The notes beneath the pieces were generated by a model that saw only the letters and a program-made list of their open reading frames with translations, did not search any database and was not told where the DNA came from. From Spirometra erinaceieuropaei (lineage: Eukaryota > Platyhelminthes > Cestoda > Diphyllobothriidea > Diphyllobothriidae), in NCBI GenBank assembly GCA_902702965.1, contig CACRXP010000391.1, positions 166,738-230,737 on the forward strand: 64,000 bases of DNA, written 5' to 3'. Position numbers and translations under genes: made by a program. Below are positions 24,701 to 35,850 of this stretch, piece by piece. Each line of letters starts with the position of its first letter. Position 1 is the stretch's first letter.

Positions 24701-25862
24701 AAACGGTTTTTTCCTGATTGACAGCTCGCTCTAACCACAATGGGGCTTTGACATTCTTAAGGAACAAGACATATTACCGTTGCGATAAGTTGCAGAGATA
24801 CATGCTTAGACGAAGCACCACGCTCCAGGCGCAGATCTGGAGAGAGGTTGGCAAACTTACTCTTTTGAGAGCACCACCTTCAGGCCTCCCCAACGCCCAA
24901 TATGCTCTAGTGTGTCTCTGTAAAAAGGTCAAAAATGTTTAGTAGTCAACTTTTACTGTGAAGTCACGTTAAATACGGCCACAAACTGTCTTGGCTACCG
25001 CTTGCCTACTGAACCCTTTTCTTCGCGTGTGAAAAGATGACAGAAAGTTGGCTAACCCAAATTACTGATCGTGAAGCATGAAAAAAAGTTGTGAAGGGGG
25101 ACGACGTTTTAATTTCGGGGTGGTTGCAAATACTCTGAACAAAATCAATGAAAGCTAAGCAAAAACATTTACGACAAGGAAACTGGGAGGCCAAGGCAGA
25201 TTGATTAGACCGGGTTACGATAAATAACTTTAATATCAGGGGGAATAAAAAAAGATCAAAAAGCAAGACTGCCAGAAAGGTTGAAAGCTACGTTTGTCCT
25301 CTCTGCTTCTGCCGAGGATGTTCGGCACCTGAAAATACTTAACGGTACTCCACTTTTTGTTGGCTGAGCGACATACTACAGCCACATATTCCTCACAAAG
25401 GTGTTTCCGAAAATGGGGCTTTGCAGAAGGAGCCGACAAAGATTTAAAATCAGACGTGATTCCCGAGTCAGAGGGTCTGAGAACTGAATCATCCAGTGTT
25501 AACCTGTCCATCTTTCAGTGTTACACCTTCGCAGAAAGACGGAGTGTTAAGTTACCACTACCCACTTCTAGATTCAGCCAACGATGATGATGAGTAGTAG
25601 AACAGTCTTGACCTGCGAGGAGCGCTGATGTATTTCTAGTATTGATGAGACAGCGGTGATAAGGACGCTGAAGTGCCCTTATGAATTTCGAACTGGCATG
25701 ACGTAATGGGAAGCTGGGAAGCCGACGACGAAGGTTCCCCGTCGAAGGCTGCGGTACCTATCGGAAAGCGCTCCCAAGAAGTCCGGAGGCACGTATTGCA
25801 GAATTCTACCTGGCCTCTGATAGCGAGAACACTTAGGCCGACAATAAGGCACAAGGTACAGT
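21760..25862. other. No recognisable gene; minor repeat traces
   Basis: 3' flank of EXOSC1 and beyond. Open frames at 21801-22238 (-), 23319-23648 (+), 23940-24143 (+) and 25236-25511 (-) have no motif I recognise. A poly-C tract lies at 22931-22939. The segment at about 22943-22978 (caccctgccgtgaggcacac) resembles 58560-58595 at the 3' end of the zinc-finger LINE, so a short tail remnant may be present. Confidence 0.4.
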
Positions 25863-26850
25863 GAGTGACCGATCTCATGAAAGGTGTGCTGAAATTCTGA
25901 AATGCGTTTTTGATTAGGAAGGATTGCGTGGACGCGGCTGTAATATCGATTATCTTGTGGCATAATCTTATAATATTTCGGACTCGGCAGGATGTCAGCT
26001 TTTGAATGCACTGCTTTTCAGTCTCCTGTAGTAACCGTACTCGGTAAAAATGACTACTTAAGTAGCATGCATTTTTCCCATTGATTTTCGATGGCCTTGC
26101 AAATTCAAATATATCTTATAGAGAACATAAACAAAAATATGCTTTCTCTCAGGCAATTAAAAGAGAATTACGTCTTCTTTACATTTTTTACTCAAGGAAG
26201 GACTATAATTAGGTTTTTAAAAAGTTTTCTAATTGTCGAATAAGTTGGAGCCTGAACATTCGTTGCATTAGCGCTTAGTGATTTCAGTCTACAAGGTTCA
26301 TGTAATCCGTATAAAGAAAATCACATATTTTTCTATGCCATTAAAAAGATATAATGCGGAGTCCATAAAATTTTGCAATGGATGCGGACTGTGTTGTACA
26401 TTTCATGAGGCGCTATGGTAAACGGCCAGGTACGATGCTATGTGAAAGAACATTGCGCGGTCTTAAAAAGTCTCATAATTAGAAACTTTTTAAAAAACCT
26501 AATTATACTCCTTCCTTGAGTACAAAATGTAAAGGAGACGTAACTCTTTATTAATTGCCTGAGAGGAAGCATATTTTTGTTTATGTTCTCTATAAGATAT
26601 ATTTGAATTTGCAAGGCCATCGAAAATCAATGGGAAAAGTGCATGCTACTTAAGTAGTCATTTTTACCGAGTACGGTTTCCACAGGAGACTGAAAAGCAG
26701 TGTATTCAAAAGCTGACATCCTGCCGAGTCCGAAATGTTATAAGATTATGCCACAAGATAATCGATATTACAACCGCGCCCACGTAATCCTTCCTAATCG
26801 AAAACGCATTTCAGAATTTCAGCACACATTTCATGAGATCGGTCACTTAC
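25863..26850. mobile_element. Foldback element with ~380-bp inverted arms
   Basis: The left arm (about 25863-26240) and right arm (about 26465-26850) are inverted copies separated by an unrelated loop of about 225 bp. The arms match along their length with scattered changes; for example ccttgcaaattcaaatata at 26094 pairs with tatatttgaatttgcaagg at 26596. No transposase is encoded: the translated arm stretches are the same pseudo-peptide read from both sides. A diverged piece of the arm end recurs at 33870-33940, so it belongs to a dispersed family. The structure fits a foldback or MITE-like non-autonomous DNA transposon. An inverted local duplication is the alternative. Confidence 0.8.
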
Positions 26851-27578
26851 TGTCACTGCAACTTAACCGTCTGTCACTGAAACCGAGCAGGAAACAGCGC
26901 CACTGACCATGCTGTAGTCGACAAGGTGCACGCAAACGGGCAGCCCCGTGCTAATCAGTTACTGCCAGAACGGGATCTCGCACCACTGAGTTCTGAGCGA
27001 ACAGTTTTTTAAGCTCGATGCCTCCAGAAGGTCAATGGAATCTCGACACTTAATAATCAGGCCAGCATGCGACGGCACCGCAAGTACTAGGGTGTATGAC
27101 ACTGCAAGTTCTTCAGTTGATAAGGATAGTCAGTGCGGTTTTAGCGTACTTTGCGAGAGAGGCTCAGCCCTTCTGCATCGTATAAACTCGAAGGGACAGA
27201 TGTGCCGAAACTGGTTGAAAACAGCAGCGGAAACTAAAGCTTCACGAGTCAGATAAAAACCTGGGATCGTCGTCTTCTATGTCGACCTGGTAACAGAGAG
27301 GAGAGGTTAGGATGCAAACGATTGTGATAATAGAAATAAGGACCATGTCAGTAGTAACGACGTTGGTGGTTGTCGTCGGCCAAAATGATGTGTGACGCTG
27401 GAGCGCCAGATTTGAAACGTGTTCGACATTACGATAACCGAGCTGTCCGAATGAAGTATGATTCTGAGTGGATGTAACACTTGCCGAAGACAATAAATGT
27501 GGAAAGTGTTCAAATGATGAGTGATGGCAAGCGCGGTGACGGTGATATTGGTAGTATTAATAATACTAATAACTTTGG

Positions 27579-27625
27579 CAGCAGCAGCATTATTATTATT
27601 ATTAGTAGTAGTTGTAGTAGTAGTG

Positions 27626-27667
<42 letters not shown>

Positions 27668-27696
27668 GTAGTAGTAGTAGTAGTGGCAGTAGCAGT
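27579..27696. repeat. Compound (GCA)/(TTA)/(AGT) microsatellite
   Basis: Trinucleotide tract: GCA units, then ATT units, then interrupted AGT units to about 27696. Apparent Ser, Val, Thr or Leu runs in open frames here come from the repeat only. Confidence 0.95.
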
Positions 27697-28204
27697 CTGT
27701 ACATAATTAGACCCACTGTAGCGACGTGGAGTTAAGAGAATACGGTGGGTCAGTCGGATTACAAAGTAGCGAGGCGAACTCACGTAAATTTTCTAGTTCT
27801 TTTGCTGTCAGAAACGTCCGGAAGGCGGGTGGATAGGGACACGTCTGTAAGGGCAATAACGTCGAGTTGTGCGGTCGAGGGTTTTCCGTTAACTTGGTCA
27901 GATTTTCGAGACCACGAATCTAGGTACAAAGGCAGGAACTTAGCAAAGTTTCGGGAAAATAACATTTAACAGCCTGTCCTCCCCGAAGCCAAAAAGATGA
28001 GAACAGAGGAATTTCGCCTTCTTGTCCTTTTCTCTCATGAGTAATGGCTGGAAGACTAGGGAAGTAGATAATTTGAAACATATTAGAGCCAACTTGTTGC
28101 CAAATGAGCAAAGCAAGTGCGGTATCGTCGACTAGATGTATGCATTTCGCCGGGTTTTAAAAGTCTCTGCAGATGTTTCTTGACGCGTTATCATATCTCA
28201 GTTC

Positions 28205-28340
28205 TCAGGTAGATTTGTGTCTACACCCGCCGTTTGTACTCCACGGTTCTAAATGTTGGATTGTGTACGGCGAAGACGAGAAAAAGCTGTGTGTTTTCAA
28301 AAACCGTCTTCTCCGCTTGAATCCTCCAGTGAAGTGTTGT
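28205..28340 (+). pseudogene. Small RTE-like LINE C-terminal remnant
   Basis: Translation gives VLHGSKCWIVYGEDEKKLCVF followed by KNRLLR, matching the conserved segment after the RT in RTE-like LINEs (consensus yG.E.Wa...d...L..f..rclR). The same block is at 34480-34540 (-) as TVRVEDERTLEVLDRRCL. Nothing else of the element remains. Confidence 0.55.
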
Positions 28341-31300
28341 GACGAAAGGGTACGGACTCACAGCGGCAGCATGACGGGGACCTCTTTGGCCATCCGAGAA
28401 GGGCGGTATTCTTCTTTTGCTAATGATACTAGTCACTATTCGGCTGCTTGTAAGGCCCTGGATCGAGTTCCAAAACACGAAGGGATGAGCATATCCAACA
28501 AATCCACCTATTCGGAGGACCGCATGCGATTTTAAAAAAACTACCTGCACACAATTTGCGTCCAAATAAAAACTACTCACTCCTCTCTACTCTCTTCGCT
28601 AGCGCTCTCACCCTAGTACACGAATTTCATGAAGCCAACCAAACATTTGCCCTACTCATGTTCTCCACCTCACGTGAACTGCAGAACTTTGAGTAACTGA
28701 TTGCGTTAATTTCAACCACCCGCCCATCAAGCGTCAATGTAATGATACTCTCACCATAAAAATGTATATCCCAACAGACGCAGAGGCTATGAAGGGATCA
28801 CTCGATCTGAACTGTATTAGGACGGGAGCTAAACCCTTAAAACGGGAACTATATTCAGTAGGTCAGAGGCAGACGACTGGCAATTGGATGACGTAAATGA
28901 CTATGGCTTCAGTTGCGGTTGTCTTAACCCAACAAAAACATTCATGAGAGGTTTCGTGTAACGACGAAGTTCATTCTGACCGACTACCTGGTATCAAATT
29001 ACCGAATTTGATATTTTTACCTCATTTCGCCTCAACTTTCGCCAAATAGGAAACGGCCGGCTAGAATGAATCAATTTACCCTTAAGTCATGTGCAGGACT
29101 AAGTGTCCGAAAACATGAATCGAATTAAGAACGCTAACAACGCTCCTCTGATTGCCTACCAACCGAATAGAAAAAGGAAATACTTAGGCGAAAACGCACA
29201 CAGGCCTACAAGTATTCGGTCAAAAATCCCAAGTTTTCTACTACCGCAGTCAGGCAAATGGAACTGATAGGTTAGCTAAATGCATATTCCTCACACTCAG
29301 ATTATTCCCCGTAGTCGTGGTTGACCTAAGCAGCGGATGTAAATACACGCGATCGACTAAGTTACGTCAGATTCGCTCACAATCGGAACGCACTCAACGT
29401 TCGCTCACAGCGGTCTCCCTGCCAAATTTTACTTTACCACAGGAAATTCTGGCATAGGGTGGATTCTAGCCGCATAAATTCCGCCTCTTTCTCATGCCAG
29501 GTACGGATTTATATAAACGGATCGTTTGGAAAACAGACATAACCGAGAAGTGAAGGTGCAATGACATTTCCCAGTCATTTGATTGAAATTTTTTACTCCG
29601 AGAGAAACCTCGCTACCGTAAATCTGTAATCCAAACTTTTCAATAAGTCGAACTGAAATTGAACTTATAAAATTATCCGATCTATAATTTGGCCATGAGA
29701 GTATTATTCTGCATAGGATTCGAAGTAAATGGGCAATGCTTGGGGGCGGTCTTTATCAGCAAATCCAACAAATTACCACATTCTTTTGAGATAGGAATTT
29801 CCAAAATGGGTGCGTTAAATGGCAAATAAAATTCGAGCCAAGCTACTGACAATGGATGCAGCGCGTCCTCGAAAACCCTAATTTGTGTTAAAACGATCCC
29901 AGCAAAGTCACAAAATACTAACAACTACTCCAGATATCAATACCGATTTGCATGTTCCAAAACCTTCAAATGAAAATTTATCGTGAATTGGACGAAAAAA
30001 AAACGTCCAGTGCGGGCCAGTGGCAAGAGATGTCCGACGTAGATCGCGGTGATCATGTCTGCATCGTACAAGTAATGACTACTAAATAATATTTAGTAGA
30101 TAAGTAGTCTAAGTGTAACATGGACAAACGAACTGTGCAGAAAAGCCCAGTGAGACGAGGCGTAGATGCCAGCCAATATACGTGATCAGTGTGACGAAGA
30201 GTTGGTACAACTAGGTTTAGGGAGTAACATGTACGATAAGGTCGAGACAACAGCAAACGGCAGACTAGCTCTCTGACAGATGAAGAGAGTGGGTAGGAAC
30301 CCCCAATTCCCGTTCGTTTACAAACTAAGGGGTGAAGCAGGCTGTACTCGGTTGTTGCAGTTCGGCCCCCACAGCACAACCAATCAGAGTGCGCCGACCG
30401 TGGTTCTTGGGTTGTCCAGAAGCCTGCTAAAGGCACGGCTGGCCCAACAATGAATGCTTATGGCGGCTCTGTTTGGCCCTTACAACGGGCCATGTAGGAG
30501 ATGCACTGGACCAATATGGGGGCGGGGGCGGAATATGGAACGGCACGCGCATACTGAGCTGCGTAGAGTATGTGCATCCCACTGCAAATGAGAGACATTG
30601 CTGACGTGGCGCGCCTAGGCGCGGGCTCACGCCGTGCCGACGCCGGCATCAGATGGCTCACAAGCAAGGACAATGGACTACTGCATGGTCGACTCCGAGA
30701 ACTCCGTCCCCACAGCCCTCAGCGCATATTCCTCGCTACAAACGATCGGACACGCTTTTAAGCCATCACGGTGCTAAGACTCGTGAAGTGGCAGGCTAGT
30801 AAATGACGGAACGGCTCGGTCCTCCTCTCAGGACGGAGAGTCAGGCTGCAATGGCTCCTGCCTGATATGCTCACAACGGATCCGGCCACCCCTTGCTTTT
30901 CTTCTGTGAAATTCGGGCCCGTCGTGCGCGGACCACGAATGTGTGGTACGGGTAGAAGGGCTGTTTGGCTTCATCAGCCACCACGCTCGATCTCACCTCC
31001 GGTCGTCCTGCCTCAGTCTTGCCAACGTGCCGAAGATCGTGAGGGCGCAGCAGAAACTGCGAAAGTCTGCTACCACAATAAAATGACTCAAACGTAGGTG
31101 AGCCTCCTGCCTCCATCTCGCTGTGGGGTACTTGATGAGCCTAGTCGTTCGTGACGGTTGAAATGGCAATGATGGCTCGGCGGTGGGATGGTCTCACCGC
31201 TCCCTCTCCGGCAGAACACTTCGACCGTCGTTGCTGACGATGTGCAGGGTGGGCGCAAGAACGGTGACTTGCGTGTGAATTAGCTTAATGTGATGGCAGA

Positions 31301-31583
31301 TTTGCGCAACTGCCGTACTATCTCCTTCCTCATTCTCCCGAGCCCAATGTCTAGGCAGTCAAGAAGATCGGAGGCTGGGTCGAGCGCAGTGATTGACCCA
31401 GGTAAAGAGCCCGTCTACGCGTGCCCCACACACGCCTGCCTCACGCACTATGTATGAGTGCGGAGTACACATTGAAAGTCAGCCCTACTCTCTTCTTCCT
31501 CTCCCAAGCTCTGGTCCACTGTCCGAGCCGGTCGGTATTGCGACATGTGCATTGGGTGCAGTTGCAGACCGTCTGCGCGTGCC
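28341..31583. other. No recognisable gene
   Basis: An 80-codon minus-strand frame at 29682-29924 has an exon-like hydrophobic pattern but no family I know. The GC-rich stretch 30420-31100 includes a palindromic GCGCGCCTAGGCGCG-type segment near 30610 and an AATAAA near 31078, which may be the 3' end of a repeat. Confidence 0.35.
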
Positions 31584-31830
31584 NNNNNNNNNNNNNNNNN
31601 NNNNNNNNNNNNNNNNNNNNNNNNNNNNNNNNNNNNNNNNNNNNNNNNNNNNNNNNNNNNNNNNNNNNNNNNNNNNNNNNNNNNNNNNNNNNNNNNNNNN
31701 NNNNNNNNNNNNNNNNNNNNNNNNNNNNNNNNNNNNNNNNNNNNNNNNNNNNNNNNNNNNNNNNNNNNNNNNNNNNNNNNNNNNNNNNNNNNNNNNNNNN
31801 NNNNNNNNNNNNNNNNNNNNNNNNNNNNNN
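31584..31830. other. Assembly gap (247 N)
   Basis: Run of N. It is flanked by an inverted 13-mer: gtattgcgacatg at 31535-31547 and its reverse complement at 31927-31939. Confidence 1.
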
Positions 31831-33869
31831 CGACCTCTCCACATACCATTCCGGCACACTAATGTACTCTTCCAAGGTTTGGTTAGAGAGCGGATGAAGC
31901 CTCAGTGGATAACAGGGGATATTCGGCATGTCGCAATACGGTAATGGCTTGTGACCTTCGTATCGATAGCCGGTTCGGTGACTATGTGCTCAGCCTCAAA
32001 GTCAGGCATTTCGTCTATATGACTACATCTGCTTCAGATCCTTGAACCTGATTGTTTCACAGGTAACCCTGGCTGAAGGCCATGCCAGCATCTTCCACCT
32101 ATAGATGCGTCGTATAGCGCGCTCCCAGGCTAACGGAGACACTCCGTATTTAGGGGTTACTGTCATGTCATGCTCTACCAGGTGAAATATTGTTGGTCAT
32201 AACGCCCAGATACGCTTGCGATGACAACGATTAGAGCTTTATTTTTACTGGTGACCTTGTTCAGCTGGCGCATCTTGAGTGGTTGGCCTCAGGCGTCAGC
32301 ACGTGGGCCTCGCAGTTTTTTGACCGGTTCGCGCATGACGCGGGCGTGCTGATTGGTCGACTGGTGCCTATGCCCTTCGATAAGATACGTGAGTGCGGCT
32401 AGCGCCACCGAGCATTTTAGATGGTTATATTTGTAGCGAGGATTTACCAGAGTTTTTTCACGTCCCCAGCCAAGTTACTGGTTTCATATGTCACAATTAC
32501 AATAAACGGCTTTGAACACATGCCTTCGAAGCGTCAAAGTATTGAGCGAAGTGAGATTTCCAAATATATAGTGAGGTCATTTTATTTGGTCAAGGCTCAA
32601 CTGACGCACGCAATTTCCCTGAATAAATCATGCATCCTCTTTCATCTGATCAAACAGCAACCAAAGGTATCGTTTTGTATGCCGCGCCGAGGCAATGCGG
32701 AAAGAAACAAAGCAAATGCCGCCGAAAACAGTCCGGTCTTCTCGCAGCAACAGTTGTGTCTGGGCTCTTGGATAGTACCTGTGCCAGGAGTATAATATAT
32801 GGGTCCTAGTGAAAATCAAAAACGCTTTGTCTCATCGGGGATGTGTCTTTGTTTAAAAAAACCGGAAATTTTTGCTCCGCATACTTGTAACTTCTAATAG
32901 GAAAGTATGGAGTCGGGAAAAATTTCGTACACATGTGGTTGCTGAAAAAATATGAGTGCCATCGTTGGTCTCACGGGAATTTTCCGAATTCGGAATCTGA
33001 ACACACTAAGCATGCTTCAGACTTCCAAAAGACCTAAAAATCCCGGTCCTCTTCTTAACCATTGAGCTCATGTGTTTCCATGCCAATTTACCACCACCAA
33101 GCCGTTATCCACGACTCTAATCAAAGAACCGCTAGCATGGCGATGAAGTGAAGATGACCATTTTCGGAATCACTTGCTGTCCTCTGCGGTAGGGCGGGGG
33201 AATAAGCACCCCCCGAGGTATCGCAGGCGGTCTTGAGTTAGCCTGAGAGAAGTGAAGTGCTCGCCGGATCAAGGGTATTACACTGCTGACGTCTCGGGGG
33301 GCTTGGCTGGCTCTCCATTACCAAAAACGTCTAGTGCAAGAATCGACCAGAATTTTCGAATATGACGGCCGAATTAGTTAGCCTTGGGCTGGTCGCTCTT
33401 CTTCTTCTTCCACTGCCTTGGCCCTCCGACCGCCGTTTGTTAATATTGGTGGCCTCCTGTGTTGTGTGCCGTCACCTCAATTGGGGTCGGTTGCGTTTGT
33501 GTTCCCCTTTTTGACTAAATTAGCCGACGGGCCGTGTTTGTTCGGTATTCTCGAGGTCCGTGTGACCGTCTTGTCCTGGACATGACGTATGCAGTGACAT
33601 AGGACTTCATAGGCCGCAGGAAGTTCTAGATGACTGTTGATGCAGTTGGCATCTGGTCGATTTTTGCACTAAACGCTTTAATAGTGAAGGGCCAGCCAGG
33701 CTCCTCGAGACATCAGCGGTACCATACCCTTGATACGATGAGCATTGCACTTTTCTCAGAGTATCGATTCGGATCTCTTACGTTTACTAACCTGGGGTCT
33801 TGAGTTAGAATCCATGGGATGCGGGGATCGGGAGGTCGGGGCAAAATAAAAGACACGGAAAGACAGCCA
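31831..33869. other. No recognisable gene
   Basis: An open frame at 32421-32795 (+) of 124 codons has no motif I recognise. No repeat boundary is clear. Confidence 0.35.
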
Positions 33870-33940
33870 ACAACCGAACTCATGAAATGCCCGCCGAAAT
33901 TCTGAAATGCGTTTTGGATTAGGGAGGATCACTTAAGTGG
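33870..33940 (+). repeat. Diverged fragment of the foldback arm
   Basis: The block gaaattctgaaatgcgtttt followed by ggattagggaggat matches 25895-25930 of the foldback left arm in the same orientation, preceded by a ctcatgaaa block shared with it. Only about 70 bp is alignable. Confidence 0.6.
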
Positions 33941-34339
33941 GGCTGGAATCTTGAGCATCATTTCGCAACTTCAATTCGCAAGGACTAGAGATGGAAAAGC
34001 GAACAGATCGTCTCAGGTCTAACTACAATTTCATGTTCTAGCCAATACCTTGCCCCATACTTATCAGCCCACTGGTCCAGACTGTGTTAGTTGAAAGGAG
34101 AGTAAAAGAGTTCAGCCAGCGTTAAGTGATTTTTGGCGGATACCCTGTGCGTTGACGAACAAGGTCTGATCAAAAGCTGGCAACAAAGACCAGAACAGGC
34201 TAAAGGCAGAACAACGGGAACGAAGTTGACAGGTCAGCAGTTCACGTATTCTGCTCACGTGACTTCCTCTGCTTCTGCCGTTTGTCGGAGCTAGGAGACA
34301 TTCTTAAAAGTTGACAAAGTTCACCATTTTGGAATGGAA

Positions 34340-35850
34340 CCATTCGTCCATCCTGAGGAAGGCTATTCATTACTGTAGCGTCGCCTTTCTTGGATGGCCT
34401 GGGTTATCCTTGCGATGTTGTCGCAGCGAGCGCGAACCGTCTCATTTGAGACGAAGTCGATGTAGTTCACCCGAAGGATGGTGCACAAGCAGCGGCGGTC
34501 AAGTACCTCTAGGGTTCGCTCGTCCTCCACGCGCACAGTATTCACAACCAAAAAGAAGGACAGACCGGACAGTTGCACGGTACACGCGAATCTAAGTGGC
34601 GATAAAGGTGTTGTGTCGGATCCACAAGCATTTTCGAAGGCTTGAGAAAACCAGTCGGGCAACATCAACTCGGGAGACGATGTCGTCCTTACCCTGTCCA
34701 TTCGACAGCAGCCTCGCCCCAAGGTATTTAAAATCGTCTACTTCTTGAAGTTGCCAGCCATAAATCCTGAAAAGTGCCTTTTCCTGGTTAGGGATGCAGC
34801 TTGAAAACACTCTACTCTTCCCAGCGTTTATGGCTAAGTCGACCGATTTAGCAACCTCGTTCGTCCGTGACACCATAAACCGCAGATCACCAAAGCTAGT
34901 AAGGCGATATCGTCGGCATTGTCGAGACCAGTCGGTCGGTGCCCGGATGCAAACTCAGTGCCGACATCTTCGTGTAAGGCCCTCCCGAGAATCCAGTCAA
35001 AAGTGTAGTTGAACAGAATGGACGACAGGATACAACCCTGTCGAACGCCAGACCGAATAGTAAACGGTTGGGAAAGATTGTTGTGGACCAGAACTCGCGC
35101 AATGGTGGAGTGATAATAGGCCTTGATCATGGCGACAATTTTGGCCGTACACCATCTAGTGCTATTATCCGCCTCAGGGACTCACGATGGACGGAATCGA
35201 ACACGGAAGCAAAGTCAACAAAGCAGATGGCCGTCGGCTGCCAGTAGCTGTGGCGAAATCTAAAAATGCGCCGCATTGCCATGCCTAGCACGAAATCCGG
35301 CTTGGTTAGGCCTCATTTCAGAATCCCACACAGCCTGGAATCGCCTGAGAAGGACAATAGCAAAGATCTTTACAGAAACGTCGACGCGGTAGTTCTCGCA
35401 CCTCGTCTTATTTTCCTTCCGCATGGGTGCCCGAGACCCAGTAACCAGGGGCAACTTCGTTTCTGGCGCTTGTTCGATCACCTAATGAAGCCGGAGTGCC
35501 AGAGAGTCGACACAAGACTTGTAGATTTCCGGGGGCATGCCATCCTCTCCGAGTGTTTTGTTGTTGCGTAGCTTTTGTATGGCATCGGCGACCTCTCCTT
35601 CAGAGGAGAGGTCGCATGACACTGCATAAGTTGGAGAGGGAAGAAAGTCCACTGCAGAGGAGAGCAAGGACGTGGTGGGTTGGACATCGAAATCGAGATG
35701 GTGCTCAAAGTGCCCACACCAGCGCTCGATTTTGGCCAAATTGTCAGCAATAAAGCCGTCATTCACGTCGCGAACAGAGTCACTCAGATTAGGCAAAGTT
35801 GGGTGACAAATGCTAACAGGCCAAAAAACCATGCCAATCTCTCTTTGCCG
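34340..35850 (-). pseudogene. RTE-like LINE reverse transcriptase, broken
   Basis: Minus-strand blocks in order: a pre-RT linker (NDGFIADNLAKIERWCGHFEHH), then IQKLRNNKTLGEDGMPPEIYK (motif 1 region, normally G.DgippEiyK), KTRCENYR, KIFAIVLLRRFQAV, RPNQAGFRARHG, IRSGVRQGCILSSILFNY, motif C GLDNADDIALLA, KYLGARLLSNGQ, and C-terminal VNYIDFVSNETVRARCDNIARITQAIQERR. The family resembles RTE-type elements common in flatworms. Motif C reads NADD instead of YADD, and motif A falls in a frameshifted stretch near 35170-35230. At least four frame changes occur. The endonuclease upstream (toward 36.0 kb) is not convincingly present. Confidence 0.8.

Noticed and set aside
27307..27783. Thr-rich, Ser-rich and Val-rich proteins around 27.5 kb
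   Set aside because: Products of the trinucleotide microsatellite read in different frames.
29682..29924. Exon-like 80-codon minus-strand frame with a hydrophobic pattern and a possible AG acceptor
   Set aside because: No family recognised and no partner exon found; length is within chance for this AT content.
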